This document shows positions 28,552-38,100 of a DNA stretch of 64,000 nucleotides, piece after piece. The position numbers and the translations under genes are program-made. The first letter of the stretch is position 1; every line of letters begins with the position of its first letter. The DNA is from Saccharopolyspora rosea (GTDB lineage Bacteria > Actinomycetota > Actinomycetes > Mycobacteriales > Pseudonocardiaceae). The notes under the pieces were generated by a model. It saw only the letters and a program-made list of their open reading frames with translations, made no database searches and had not been told where the DNA came from. The DNA is taken from contig NZ_CP102826.1 of the NCBI RefSeq assembly GCF_025643595.1, forward strand, positions 3,906,001 through 3,970,000, read 5' to 3'.

Positions 28552-28593
28552 AGGTTACGGAATCCCCGCCGAGCGAGTCAATAACACGTTCTA
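28552..28593 (-). promoter_or_regulatory. promoter of the monooxygenase-hydrolase operon with adjacent AACnnGTT operator
   Basis: Read on the minus strand: -35 TTGACT (28576-28581), an 18-base spacer, and -10 TAACCT (28552-28557). Directly upstream of the -35 lies AACACGTT (28583-28590), an AACnnGTT repeat like the core of TetR-family operators such as KstR (TnnAACnnGTTnnA), with one consensus mismatch. Confidence 0.6.
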
Positions 28594-28681
28594 CCAGTAT
28601 GCCGCCGAACGGAGCAGTCCGAGCGCGAGACAGGGGCACTGATCCCGTTCACACCCCTCCACCGCCCACCCACTCGCGAGT

Positions 28682-28693
28682 GAACTTGTTCTA
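28682..28693. promoter_or_regulatory. second AACnnGTT inverted repeat in the divergent region
   Basis: GAACTTGTTCTA: the ten-base GAAC-TT-GTTC arms are a perfect inverted repeat. It lies exactly 100 bases from the site at 28583 and shares the AACnnGTTCTA sequence with it, between the FMO operon and the BBE oxidase. A common regulator is plausible; no regulator gene is adjacent. Confidence 0.5.
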
Positions 28694-28858
28694 AGCGCTG
28701 ACGACACCCGACGCGACCACCGGGCCGGACTCCGACGCTCACCGTCCACAGTGTCCTGATCGACCGGTCGAGTGACGGGCATCACCGCGCACTCGGTCAA
28801 CCACTCCCCCGCTCCGACGTCCATAGGGGAAACACCAGTGATCTCAGGGGGAGTCAAC

Positions 28859-30295
28859 GTGGTCAACAAGATCGGACGGCGGGCGGCGCTCGGGGTTCTC
28901 GCCGCCGGAGCCGCCGGCGTCGCCGGAGCGGCCTTCCTGCCCCGCCACAGCCCGGCGGTCGCCGACGCGGTGTCCGCCGGATCCGACTGGAGTTCGCTGT
29001 CCGCCCTGCTCGGGGACCGGCTGGTGCTCCCGTCGGACGCGCGCTACGAGCAGGAGCGGGTGCCGTTCAACCTGCTCCACGCCGATCGCAGGCCCGCCGC
29101 GCTCGCGCACGTGCGCACGCCGGAGGAGGTGCGCGCCTGCCTGGGGTTCGCGCGCAGCGCGGGCATGCCCGTCGCGGCGCGCAGCGGCGGGCACAGCTAC
29201 GCGGGGTACTCGACCCCGCAGGACGGCCTGGTCGTCGCGCTCGACGGGCTGAACGGGGTCGAGGTGCACTCCGACGGCACCGCCTCGGTCGGTCCGGGTG
29301 CGCGGCTCGGCGACCTCTACGCGGCGCTGGCGCGGTCCGGCCGGTGCCTGCCCGCGGGCTCCTGCCCGTCGGTGGGCGTCGGCGGACTCGCCCTGGGCGG
29401 CGGAATCGGACCGCTGACCCGCATGTACGGGCTGACCTGCGACCGGTTGGTGTCGGCGCGGGTGGTGACCGGCAGCGGACGCGCCGTCACCGCCTCGGCC
29501 GACTCCGAACCCGAGCTGTTCTGGGCGCTGCGCGGTGGTGGCGGCGGCAATTTCGGCATCGTGACCTCGTTGCGGCTGGCCACCGCACCCGCCCCGCGGT
29601 TGGCGGTGTTCTCCCTGAAGTTCCCGGCCGGCACGACCGCCGACGTCTTCGGCGCGTGGCAGGACTGGCTGGCCGGCGCTCCGCGCGAGCTGTGGACCAA
29701 CTGCACGATCTCCGCCGGTGAGCCGCCCAAGGCGCGGGTGGCCGGGTGCTTCGTCGGCAGCGCCGCACAGCTCGACCCGCTGCTGGACGACCTGGAACGC
29801 CGCGCCGGGGTCCGCCCCAGCGCGCGCACCGTCCGGTCGCGGGACTTCCTGGACGCGATGCGGTACTTCGCGGGCAGCAGCGACAAGCAGGGGTTCGCCG
29901 CGTCCTCGGTCGTCCTGCGCCAGCGCGCCGAACCGACCACTGTGGAGGGTCTGGTGACCGGTTCGGCAGGGCTCGACGTGATCGTCGACGGTCTCGGCGG
30001 GGCGGTCGGCGACATCGCCCCGGGCGACACCGCGTTCCCGCACCGGGACGCGATGGCCACCGCCCAGATCTACGCGAGCGCGAAGCCGGGCGCGGCGGGA
30101 TCGGCGACGGCGCGGGTGCGCCGGGTCCGCGACCGGCTCCGCGACGTCGCGGGCACCGGCGCCTACGTCAACTACATCGACCCGGACCAGCCGACCGGCG
30201 ACTACTACGGAACCCACCTGTCCCGGCTCCGCTCCGTGGCGGCGACCTACGACCCGGACCGCGTGCTCGCGTTCCCACAGTCGGTGGCCGCTTAG
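28859..30295 (+). CDS. secreted FAD-linked oxidase of the BBE (berberine bridge) type
   Basis: 478 residues. A Tat-type signal (IGRRAALGVLAAGAAGVAG) leads. The FAD-binding 4 domain shows AARSGGHSYAGYS, whose His is the usual covalent FAD site, then CPSVGVGGLALGGG and GNFGIVTSLRLAT. The BBE C-terminus is YVNYIDPD / DPDRVLAFPQSV. These enzymes oxidise sugars, alcohols or alkaloid-like substrates with O2. The GTG at 28859 is preferred over the upstream ATG at 28772, because AGGGGGA lies 6 bases before it and the Tat motif then comes near the N-terminus. Single gene, divergent from the monooxygenase operon. Confidence 0.86.
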   Translation: MVNKIGRRAALGVLAAGAAGVAGAAFLPRHSPAVADAVSAGSDWSSLSALLGDRLVLPSDARYEQERVPFNLLHADRRPAALAHVRTPEEVRACLGFARSAGMPVAARSGGHSYAGYSTPQDGLVVALDGLNGVEVHSDGTASVGPGARLGDLYAALARSGRCLPAGSCPSVGVGGLALGGGIGPLTRMYGLTCDRLVSARVVTGSGRAVTASADSEPELFWALRGGGGGNFGIVTSLRLATAPAPRLAVFSLKFPAGTTADVFGAWQDWLAGAPRELWTNCTISAGEPPKARVAGCFVGSAAQLDPLLDDLERRAGVRPSARTVRSRDFLDAMRYFAGSSDKQGFAASSVVLRQRAEPTTVEGLVTGSAGLDVIVDGLGGAVGDIAPGDTAFPHRDAMATAQIYASAKPGAAGSATARVRRVRDRLRDVAGTGAYVNYIDPDQPTGDYYGTHLSRLRSVAATYDPDRVLAFPQSVAA

Positions 30296-30297
30296 CC

Positions 30298-30392
30298 TAG
30301 AACTGTCTTTGAACTCGTTGTGCGAGGCGGTGCCGGTGGCGGAACCTCAGCGGCCGTCTCGACTCCGGGAGCCCCTCCTGATGTATGCCCAG
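30298..30392 (+). repeat. truncated dispersed repeat (left end only)
   Basis: CTGTCTTTGAACTCG through GCGAGGCGGTGCCGGTGG and GAGCCCCTCCTGATGTATG, ending near 30388. It matches the left 90 or so bases of the complete elements at 58036 and 62706; the right part and right terminal repeat are missing. It sits directly after the BBE oxidase stop. Confidence 0.75.
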
Positions 30393-30494
30393 GCCGGAGG
30401 TACGACACCGCCGGGCTGGAGATCGTTCTGACGGCCATCCAGCCTGGCCAGAAGATCGATGTGGCGCGATCGGCGGCGCGGTTGACTCGGCGGC

Positions 30495-30962
30495 ATGAAC
30501 ACGAGCATGAGCAGGGCGATCCGCACGACCGGTGCGGCGCTCGTCGGGCTGACGGCGGTGGTCGCGCTGTCCGGGTGCGAACTCGGCGAGTCCGTGGCCG
30601 AGAAGGCGAACGGTCATATCAAGACGGTCCGCTACGCCACCGGCGCGGAGGGCAAGAACAACGCGGACGCGCGGCTGCCGGGCTGGGTGCCGGACCAGGC
30701 GACGTCGGTCACCGAGGCGGTCCGGACCACCGGCACGGAGCGGATCCTGCGGTTCACCGCTCCCGGCGCGCAACTTCCGCCCGGCTGCGCACCGGGACCG
30801 GCGGCGACGGCGGCGGCCACGTTGACCGCCGGCTGGTGGCCGCACGGCCAGGAGAGCAGGACCGACCGGGTCTGCGACCAGGACTGGCACGTGCTCGTCG
30901 AGGGGGACGCGGTGTACGCCTTCCGGCCGGAGACGATCGAGCAGCCGCCCAACGGGGGCTGA
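30495..30962 (+). CDS. putative lipoprotein of unknown function
   Basis: 155 residues. The N-terminus RAIRTTGAALVGLTAVVALS is followed by GC, a good lipobox (ALSGC). The mature part has two more cysteines (PPGCAPG, RVCDQDW) that may form a disulphide. No family is recognised. The ribosome site is weak; a second in-frame ATG at 30507 is equally possible. It stands alone between the repeat and a small frame. Confidence 0.68.
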   Translation: MNTSMSRAIRTTGAALVGLTAVVALSGCELGESVAEKANGHIKTVRYATGAEGKNNADARLPGWVPDQATSVTEAVRTTGTERILRFTAPGAQLPPGCAPGPAATAAATLTAGWWPHGQESRTDRVCDQDWHVLVEGDAVYAFRPETIEQPPNGG

Positions 30963-31039
30963 CCCCGCGCACGCACGAGGTGCCCGACCGGCGGTTCCGG
31001 ACCGACCCGCCTTCAGCCCGGAAACCGGGCGCGGCGAAG

Positions 31040-31249
31040 ATGGAGCACGTGACCGACGAGGAGCAACGGCACGCGCCCGCCGGGGGCGTGTGCGCGCACG
31101 TGGGGATCGGCGCGGACGACGCCGCGGCACGGCACGCCCGCACCAGGCTGGCCAACGTGCTCGCGGTGTACCGCCGGGCGCTGTTGGACGACGCCCCGGG
31201 CGGTGCGCCCGCGCCGCTGCCCTCCCCGGCGGGCGCGGTCCGCCCATGA
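31040..31249 (+). CDS. small hypothetical protein (69 residues)
   Basis: Begins MEHVTDEEQRH and contains an Ala/Arg-rich helix (AARHARTRLANVLAVYRRAL) followed by a Pro/Ala-rich tail. No family recognised and no good ribosome site for the ATG; a GTG at 31049 is an alternative start. It is listed because codon bias is normal and it fills the gap before the TrmH gene. Confidence 0.35.
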   Translation: MEHVTDEEQRHAPAGGVCAHVGIGADDAAARHARTRLANVLAVYRRALLDDAPGGAPAPLPSPAGAVRP

Positions 31250-31313
31250 CCGTCCCGCGCTGCCCGCGAGCACCGCGGATCCGCCCGCTCCGGTCCGGTA
31301 GGCTTCAGCTGTT

Positions 31314-31823
31314 GTGAACGGCAATCAGCAGCGCAGCATCGTGGTGATCGCGCACAACCTGCGGTCGGTGCACAACGTCGGTTCGCTGCTGCGCACGGGC
31401 GAGGTCTTCGCGGTGGACACGGTGCACGTGACGGGCTTCACCCCGTACCCCGCCCACGAAGGCGACGAGCGCAGCGAGAAGCTCCAGGCCCGGCAGACCC
31501 GCCAGCTGGCCAAGGCCGCCGCCGGGGCCGAGCGCACGATGCCGTTCGCCCGCCATCCGGACGTGCACGTCCTGCTGGATTCGCTGAGCGACGAGGGCTA
31601 CCAGCTGGTCGGGCTGGAGATCGACCCGCGCGCGATCCCCCTCGCCGAGTACTCGCCACCGCAGAAGGTCGCGGTGCTGCTCGGCGACGAGGTGAAGGGC
31701 ATCGACCCCGCACTGCGGGACCGCTGCGACGTCCTCGTCGAGATCCCCGTCCACGGGCAGAAGTACTCGCTCAACGTCAGCGTGGCGGCCGGGATCGCGC
31801 TCTACGCGCTGCGCACCGCCTGA
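31314..31823 (+). CDS. SpoU/TrmH-family RNA 2'-O-methyltransferase
   Basis: 169 residues, a minimal SPOUT catalytic domain without an RNA-binding extension. Motif 1 is NLRSVHNVGSLLRTGE (Arg and Asn positions for ribose methylation), motif 2 LLGDEVKGIDPAL, and motif 3 IPVHGQKYSLNVSVAAGIAL, which forms the SAM-binding knot. It transfers methyl from SAM to a ribose 2'-OH in tRNA or rRNA; the target base cannot be predicted. GTG start at 31314. A short hairpin follows before the convergent glycosyltransferase gene. Confidence 0.88.
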   Translation: MNGNQQRSIVVIAHNLRSVHNVGSLLRTGEVFAVDTVHVTGFTPYPAHEGDERSEKLQARQTRQLAKAAAGAERTMPFARHPDVHVLLDSLSDEGYQLVGLEIDPRAIPLAEYSPPQKVAVLLGDEVKGIDPALRDRCDVLVEIPVHGQKYSLNVSVAAGIALYALRTA

Positions 31824-31838
31824 GCACGACCGTCCACT

Positions 31839-31852
31839 CCGGACAAGTCCGG
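31839..31852. terminator. short hairpin between convergent genes
   Basis: CCGGAC-AA-GTCCGG, in the 34-base gap between the TrmH-type gene and the glycosyltransferase gene. The loop is only two bases, so an effective stem is about five pairs. A weak candidate for a two-way terminator. Confidence 0.4.
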
Positions 31853-31857
31853 TCGGA

Positions 31858-33048
31858 TCAGGACTCCCACTGGGACACCAGGCGTCGCGCGGCGATCCGC
31901 GCGCCGTCGGAGCGGAGCGTGGTGGACACGGCGCGGGCCCGGCCGGTGACGCCGGGTTCCAGGGCCAGCTCCAAGGCCGTGGCCAGCGAGTCGGCGGTCG
32001 GCCTGCGGTGGCGGTGCGCGATCCCGATCCCGAGGGTGTCGACGCGCCCGGCCCAGTAGTGCTGGTCGTAGACCTGGGGGAGCACGACGTGGGGCGCTCC
32101 GGCTCGCGCGACCGCGGTGGTGGTGCCCGCTCCGCCGTGGTGCACGACGGCGGCGACCCGCCGGAACAGCACCTGGTGGTTGACCTCCCCGATCACGATG
32201 CGGTCAGTCCCGTCGGCGCCCGGTGCCAGGTCGGCCCACCCCCGGGAGACGATCGCGCGGCGGCCGACCGCGCGGGCGGCGGCGACCATCACGCGGCCGA
32301 TGTCCTCGGCCGGGGCGGGCATGCTGCCGAGTCCGAAGTAGACGGGCGGCTCGCCCGCGTCGAGGAACTGCGCCAGCTCGGGCGGGAGCGGGCGCTCGTC
32401 CGGCAGGATCCACGCACCCGTCCGGACCACGTGCCGCTCGCCCGGCCACGGCCCCAGCACGGGGTCGGCGGCCAACCAGGGCCGATCGGTGAGGACGTGG
32501 CCGCGGACGTCGTCGACCGGGGCCAGACCGGCGCGGGCGCGGTGGTCGTTGAGCGCGGCGCCCCAGGTGTCGTTCCAGCGCCGCGCGTCCGCCGCCCACA
32601 GCTGCCGGTTGTCACCCGTCGCGTCCTGCGGCCACCCCGGCCACGGAGCCGGCGGGTGGTGCGGGGACGGCAGGGTGGCCGGGCAGAAGTGGGCGTGGAC
32701 GTAGCCGATCCCCAGCAGCTCGGCCACCGAGCGCGCGGCGATCTGCAGGGCCCCGCACGCCACCAACACGTCGCACCCCCGGGCGGCCTCCGGGAGCGCG
32801 GCGAACTGCGCGGCCACGGTGTCCTCCGCCGCGCGGCGGCGCCCCTCGGGTGAGGACAGGTCCCACCCGGACCGGCGCATCGATGGACCGACCGGCACCG
32901 CCGGGATCCCCAGTCCCTCGATCCAGTCGCAGAAGTCGGGCGGCGCGCACACGCGGACCCCCTGGCCGAGGTCCCGCAGCCGCGAGGCCAGCGCCACCAC
33001 CGGCTGGACCTCGCCACGCGACCCGATCGTCGACAGCAACGCGCGCAC
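31858..33048 (-). CDS. GT1-family macrolide/antibiotic-type glycosyltransferase
   Basis: 396 residues, UGT-like GT-B fold. It opens RALLSTIGSRGEVQPVVALA, the acceptor-domain start of the family; the donor domain has VYFGLGSMP and the signature VVHHGGAGTTTAVARAGAPH, with VLPQVYDQHYWAGRV binding the sugar. Such enzymes glycosylate lipids, macrolides, aglycones or peptides. The GTG at 33048 is chosen since GGAG lies 5 bases upstream, and the protein then starts like its relatives. It diverges from a MarR gene and borders the biosynthetic cluster at 33.7-49.5 kb, so a tailoring or self-protection role is possible but unproven. Confidence 0.85.
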   Translation of the reverse strand: MRALLSTIGSRGEVQPVVALASRLRDLGQGVRVCAPPDFCDWIEGLGIPAVPVGPSMRRSGWDLSSPEGRRRAAEDTVAAQFAALPEAARGCDVLVACGALQIAARSVAELLGIGYVHAHFCPATLPSPHHPPAPWPGWPQDATGDNRQLWAADARRWNDTWGAALNDHRARAGLAPVDDVRGHVLTDRPWLAADPVLGPWPGERHVVRTGAWILPDERPLPPELAQFLDAGEPPVYFGLGSMPAPAEDIGRVMVAAARAVGRRAIVSRGWADLAPGADGTDRIVIGEVNHQVLFRRVAAVVHHGGAGTTTAVARAGAPHVVLPQVYDQHYWAGRVDTLGIGIAHRHRRPTADSLATALELALEPGVTGRARAVSTTLRSDGARIAARRLVSQWES

Positions 33049-33093
33049 CCGCACTCCTCGACCTCGGAACCATTCCGCTGCGCCACACACCTA

Positions 33094-33139
33094 CTGCGCG
33101 ACGCAGCAATTGCGCGGCGCAGGTTACTGGTGCTAGCGT
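33094..33139 (+). promoter_or_regulatory. tandem operator and promoter of the MarR gene
   Basis: Two copies of (C/T)TGCGCG(A/G)CGCAG, at 33094-33106 and 33110-33122, each an inverted repeat with CTGCG-type arms and set 16 bases apart. The second overlaps a -35 TTGCGC (33110-33115); a -10 TAGCGT follows at 33134-33139 with 18 bases between. This placement fits autorepression by the MarR protein and control of the divergent glycosyltransferase. Confidence 0.65.
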
Positions 33140-33172
33140 CCGGCCGCAAGCAGCGGCGGAAAGGCGGCACGG

Positions 33173-33649
33173 GTGACCGGGACGGACAGCGCTACGGCGG
33201 CAGAGCGGGTGCTGGCGGCCCTGCCGGACTGGGGCAACGCCACCACCCAGCTCAACGCCGAGGTCGCCAAGCGGATGGGCGTCGCGCTCAGCGACCTGGA
33301 CTGCCTGCACGCGCTCAACAGGCTCGGCCCCGCCACCGCCGCCGAGCTGGCCGGGCACGTGGGGCTGACGTCGGGCTCGGTGTCGCGCATGATCGACCGG
33401 CTCGACGCGGCCGGCTGCATCGAGCGGATCCGGGACCCCGACGACCGGCGCCGGGTGCTCATCGAACCCACCGCCGAGGGTCTCGACCGGGTCCGCGCCC
33501 ACTACGCCGGACTGGCCGCCTGCACCCTCGACGACCTCGCGGACTTCACCGACGCGGAACTCGCCGCGGTGCGGCGCTTCATCGACCTGGTCCACGACAA
33601 CACCACGGCGGAACTCGCCCGGCTGCGCGCCGAACCGACCGGCCGGTGA
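33173..33649 (+). CDS. MarR-family transcriptional regulator
   Basis: 158 residues, a normal MarR length. The winged HTH is seen as TAAELAGHVGLTSGSVSRMI (recognition helix), followed by DRLDAAGCIERI and the wing RDPDDRRRVLIEPTAEG. MarR dimers bind inverted repeats and are released by phenolic or drug-like ligands. The divergent promoter region to the glycosyltransferase gene has two matching inverted repeats, so it probably regulates itself and that gene. GTG start at 33173 with a GGAAAGG site. Convergent with the FAD oxidoreductase gene of the NRPS operon. Confidence 0.87.
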   Translation: MTGTDSATAAERVLAALPDWGNATTQLNAEVAKRMGVALSDLDCLHALNRLGPATAAELAGHVGLTSGSVSRMIDRLDAAGCIERIRDPDDRRRVLIEPTAEGLDRVRAHYAGLAACTLDDLADFTDAELAAVRRFIDLVHDNTTAELARLRAEPTGR

Positions 33650-33706
33650 CGAGCCCGCCGGAACAGCGACATCCGCTCCACTGTGGACGGGAACTGGCGC
33701 TGGTGC

Positions 33707-35137
33707 TCAGGCGCTCCCCGACACCGGCGCACCACTTCCGTCCACTCCGGTGAGTCCGTTCCGGCCGCCGGCGACTTCCCCGTCGCGCAGCGGGGGATCC
33801 GTCCGGGCGGGATGACGGGGCCCGAGGACGGTGCCGAGCAGCACGCGGGGCGACAGCAGCGCGGCCGGGGACCGGGCGAGGGTGTAGATGCCCAGCTGGG
33901 CCGCGGCGACGGCGGGGCGGTCGGTGGCGGTCGCGACCAGGCGGTCCATGAAGCGCAGCCGGGCACGCCCCAGCGGGCCCGGCCGGGGTCCGGGCGTCGC
34001 GGCGTACCGGAGGTCCTGGACGGTCGCCATGTCCCAGGCCAGGTCGGCGCTGCGGCCGATGTCGCGTTGCACGTGGCGGGCGTCGCCGTCGAGCCCGTGC
34101 CGCCGCAGTCCGCCGTCCAGCGCGAGCGCGCCGCGGGCGGCCAGCGCCATGCCGTGGCCGTAGACCGGGTTGACCGTGCAGGTCGCGTCGCCGAGGACGA
34201 CGAATCCCCGCGGCCAGGCGTCGAGGTCGTGGAAACGTCTCCGGAGATTGGCGGGGACGCGGAAACCGCGCGGAGCGGTCAGCGGCTCGGCGAGGTCGAC
34301 GAGATCGGCGATGACGGGGTGGCGCAGCCGACGCGCGTGGGGCGCGAAGGCCGACGCCTCGGTCGGCGGCCGGTGCGCGAGCGTGCCGACGAGGGTGACG
34401 ATCCACCTGCCGCCCTCGATCGGCAGCAGCACCCCGCCCTCGACGTGGTCGGTGCGAGCCGGGTCGGACATGATGTTGATCCCCGGGAAGTCCTCGGCGA
34501 CACCGTCCGGCGCGCGGTAGACCCGGGTGCTGTAGAAGACCTGAGGATCGACGTGCCCCTCGGGTGGCGCGGGCAGACCGAGCCGGGTCAGCCAGTCGGT
34601 GGCCCCGGAGCGGTGCCCGGTGGCATCCACCACGAAATCCGCCGCCAGACCGCTGACCTGACCGCTGCGCCGGTCGCGGACCCGGACCCCGGTGACCCGC
34701 TCGGCGGTGCCCAGCAGTCCGACGGCGTCGGTGGACGCGCGCACCGAGATGCGGTCCTCGGCCAGGACCCGGCCGCGGACGACCCAGTCGAGCAGGGCGC
34801 GGCTGCAACCGATGACGAACTGCATCTCGTCGAAGCGCCCGAACCACCCGCGCGGCAGCAGCGCCAGCAGCCGGTCGGGCATGCCGAGGCGCTGGGCGCC
34901 GTGCCGCAGCAGCGCGTCCGTCGTGCCGGGCAGCAGCTCGTCGAGCGCCCTCGCGCCGCCGGAGACCAGCACGTGAGTGTGCCGGGTGTGCGGGGTTCCC
35001 CTGCGGTCGGCCGGTGCCACGGGGAACCGGTCGCGTTCGACAACGGTGACCGAATCGCTGTGGCGGGCCAGCACGGTGGCGGCGAGCATGCCCGCCAGCC
35101 CGCCGCCCAGGACGACGGCTCGGGTGGGTCGACTCAT
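33707..35137 (-). CDS. FAD-dependent oxidoreductase (monooxygenase/epoxidase-like, GGR superfamily)
   Basis: 476 residues. FAD dinucleotide-binding loop [16 protein letters not shown], followed by VVERD and the motif [21 protein letters not shown] seen in bacterial flavin epoxidases and halogenase-like monooxygenases; the second FAD motif is [20 protein letters not shown]. The tryptophan pair WxWxIP of tryptophan halogenases is not evident. The ATG overlaps the NRPS stop (ATGA), so it is the last gene of the operon and works on the same product. With a prenyltransferase and a cyclase in the operon, epoxidation of a prenyl double bond to start cyclisation is the attractive reading; hydroxylation or dehydrogenation remain possible. 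Confidence 0.82.
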   Translation of the reverse strand: MSRPTRAVVLGGGLAGMLAATVLARHSDSVTVVERDRFPVAPADRRGTPHTRHTHVLVSGGARALDELLPGTTDALLRHGAQRLGMPDRLLALLPRGWFGRFDEMQFVIGCSRALLDWVVRGRVLAEDRISVRASTDAVGLLGTAERVTGVRVRDRRSGQVSGLAADFVVDATGHRSGATDWLTRLGLPAPPEGHVDPQVFYSTRVYRAPDGVAEDFPGINIMSDPARTDHVEGGVLLPIEGGRWIVTLVGTLAHRPPTEASAFAPHARRLRHPVIADLVDLAEPLTAPRGFRVPANLRRRFHDLDAWPRGFVVLGDATCTVNPVYGHGMALAARGALALDGGLRRHGLDGDARHVQRDIGRSADLAWDMATVQDLRYAATPGPRPGPLGRARLRFMDRLVATATDRPAVAAAQLGIYTLARSPAALLSPRVLLGTVLGPRHPARTDPPLRDGEVAGGRNGLTGVDGSGAPVSGSA

Positions 35138-38100
35138 GGACGCGGGCCGTCCTCTCGTGCGGGGTGGTCGGGTCCGGGGAGGAAGCCGATCCCGACGAGA
35201 TGGCCGAGGCAGGCGTGGACGGCTTCCCGGTCGAGGGTCGGCAGCTGCACGCCGCCGCGCAGCGCGTTGGTCCGGTCGAAGCGCTGCGCGGCCAGTTCGA
35301 GCAGCTGCGGCAGCGACTCCCCCAGCAGGGCCGCGCGGTGCAGGGACCGGTCGGCTCCGGTGGTGCGCTCGTGCAGCGCGGCCAGCCAGTCGTCGTGGGG
35401 TTCTTCGGCGAGCCGGTAGCCGAATTCGCGCAACCAGGCGGTGAACACCTCGAACGGCACGGGTTCGGCGGTCGTCAGGTGGTGGGCCCGGCCGCTCGCC
35501 CGGGGCGAGCGGGACAGCGCCACCACAGCCCCGGCGACGCGGTCGACCGGTGCGAAGTCGACCGCCCGTCGCCCCGGCGGGAACGCCGGTGCGACGCCCA
35601 GCACGAGCATCCCGCGGACCAGGTTCCACAGCGCGTCATCGGTGCCCACGGCTCCGGTTCCGGTGCTGCCGCCGATGCGGCCGGGCCGGTAGGCGCTCAC
35701 CGGCAGTCCCCGGTCGGCAGCGGTCCAGAGCAGGTCCTCGGCTTGCCACTTGCTGGCGACGTAGCCGCTGGGCAGCACGTCGGTCGCGGCTGGTCGGCGG
35801 TCCTCGAACACCACGTCCGCCCCGCCCAGCGGCACGGCCACGGCCGCGGTGGACACGTGGTGCACCGGGACCGCCCGCCCGCGCGCCGCCAGCCGCAGGA
35901 CCTCCTGCGTTCCCGACACGTTCGCCGCGCGCAACCGGGCGTAGGGTTCGACGGCGTTGACCCGCGCCCCCGCGTGGTAGACGACGTCGACGCGGTCGGC
36001 CAGCACGTCGAACAGGGCGGGATCCAGCCCGAGCAGCGGTCGTTCGAGATCCCCGACCACCGGCCGGATCCGGCGTTGCGCCACCGGGTCCCGCAGCCCG
36101 TACCGCAGCAGCGCGTCGCGGACGCGGTCGGCGGCCTGCCGCTCGTCGTCGGCCCGGACCAGGCAGCACACCTCGGCGTCGGTGCGCGCCAACAGCTCGC
36201 GCAGCAGGAACGCGCCGAGGAAACCGGTGGCGCCGGTGAGCAGCACGTGCCGGGGAGCGACGGCACGTGCCCACTCGACGCCGGACTCGGCGCGGATCGC
36301 CGGGTCCAGCGGCGGTTCCGCGACGAGCTCGGCGTGCACCGGGATCCCGCCGGGCGCCCGGTCCTCCAGCTCGGCGGCGAGCGCGGCCGGGGTCTGCCGC
36401 TGGAACACGGCGCGCACCGGCACGGATTCGCCGTGCTCCCGGCGCAACCGGCCCACCAGGGTGGCCGCGAGCAGCGAATGCCCGCCCAGGTCGAAGAAGT
36501 TGTCCTCGACGCCGGCCTCCCGCACACCCAGCACCTCGGCGAACAGCGCGCACAGCAGTCGTTCCCGCGCACTGCCCGGCGAACCACCCGTCCGTCCACT
36601 CAGGACGGGAGCGGGCAGCGCCGCCCGGTCCACCTTGCCGGTGCTCGTCACCGGCAGGTCCGGCAGGACGACCACGGCGGCGGGCACCAGGTGGGCGGGC
36701 AGCGTCCTGGCGAGGTGGGCGCGCAACTCCCGTCCGTCCGGTTCCCGCCCCGGGCTCGGCACGGCGTAGGCCACCAGGCGCCGGTCGCCGGGCCGGTCCT
36801 CGCGGAGCACCACCACGGCGCGCGAGACCCCGGGGAGGCGTTCCAGCTCACCGGCGACCTCCCCGGGCTCCACCCGGAATCCGCGGATCTTGACCTGGTC
36901 GTCGGCCCGCCCCACGAACTCCAGGACCCCGTGGCCGGTCCAGCGCACCACGTCGCCGGTCCGGTACATGCGCGCGCCGGGCGGGCCGAACGGGTCGGCC
37001 ACGAAGCGTTCGGCGGTCAACGCCGGGTCGTGCAGGTATCCGCGCGCCAACCCGCTGCCCGCCAGGTACAGCTCCCCGGCCACCAGCGGCGGCACCGGCC
37101 GCAGCCGCTCGTCGAGCACGTACGCGCGGGTGTCCGGCGTGGGCCTGCCGATGGGCGGAACGCCTCCCGGCGACAGCGGGTCGCTGATCGCGGCGCACAC
37201 CCGGTTCTCCGTCGGGCCGTAGCCGTTGCGCAGCCGACGCCCCGGCGACCACCGGCGCACCAGCTCCTCGGACACCGCCTCGCCCGCCACGATGACCGAG
37301 CGCAGCCCCGGGAAGTCCGCCGGGGACAGCACCGCGAGCGCGGAGGGCGGCACGGTCGCGTGGCTGATGCCCTGCTCGGCCACCAGTTCCGCCAGCGCCG
37401 GGCCGGGGGCCACCCGGTCGGGGGCTGCCAGCACCAACGTCGCCCCGGTGAGCAGGGCCGCGCACAGCTCCCAGAGCACCGAGTCGAAGCTCGGGGAGGC
37501 GAACTGGAGCAACCGGCTGCCCGGACCGATGTCGAACCGCTCCCGCGCCGTGGCCACCAGCGCCGGAATTCCGCTGTGCGGCACGGCGACGCCCTTGGGA
37601 CGTCCGGTGGAACCCGACGTGTAGATCACGTACGCGAGGTCGTCCGGGTGCGGCGCCGGACCGCGCGCCGCGGTGCTCGCGCCGTCGAGCGCGTCGAGCG
37701 TGGTCCGCGGCACGCGGCAGTCGCCGAGAGCGGCGGCGAGATCGCCGGTGGTGATCAGCAGGTCCGGTCCGGCGTCGTCGAGGACGTGGCGGATCCGGGC
37801 GACGGGGTGCTCGGGGTCCACCGGGAGGTGCGCCGCACCCGCCTGCTGCACGGCGAGGAACGCCACGACGAGCTCCACCGAGCGCGGCAGCGCCACGGCC
37901 ACGATCCGCTCCAGGCCGATCCCGCGGTCCACCAGGTTCCCGGCCAGCCGCGCGGCGCGCCGCTGGAGTTCCGCATAGGACAGTTCGACGTTCCCGTCGG
38001 TGGCGGCGACGGCACCGGGGGTCCGCTCGACCTGTGCCCGGAACAGCTCCGGCAGCGTCGCGGGCGGCAGCCGCCGGTCGGGTCCGTTCCACTCGACGAG

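Noticed and set aside
33707..35137. Tryptophan halogenase
   Set aside because: The FAD enzyme lacks a visible WxWxIP motif, so a halogenase call is not supported.
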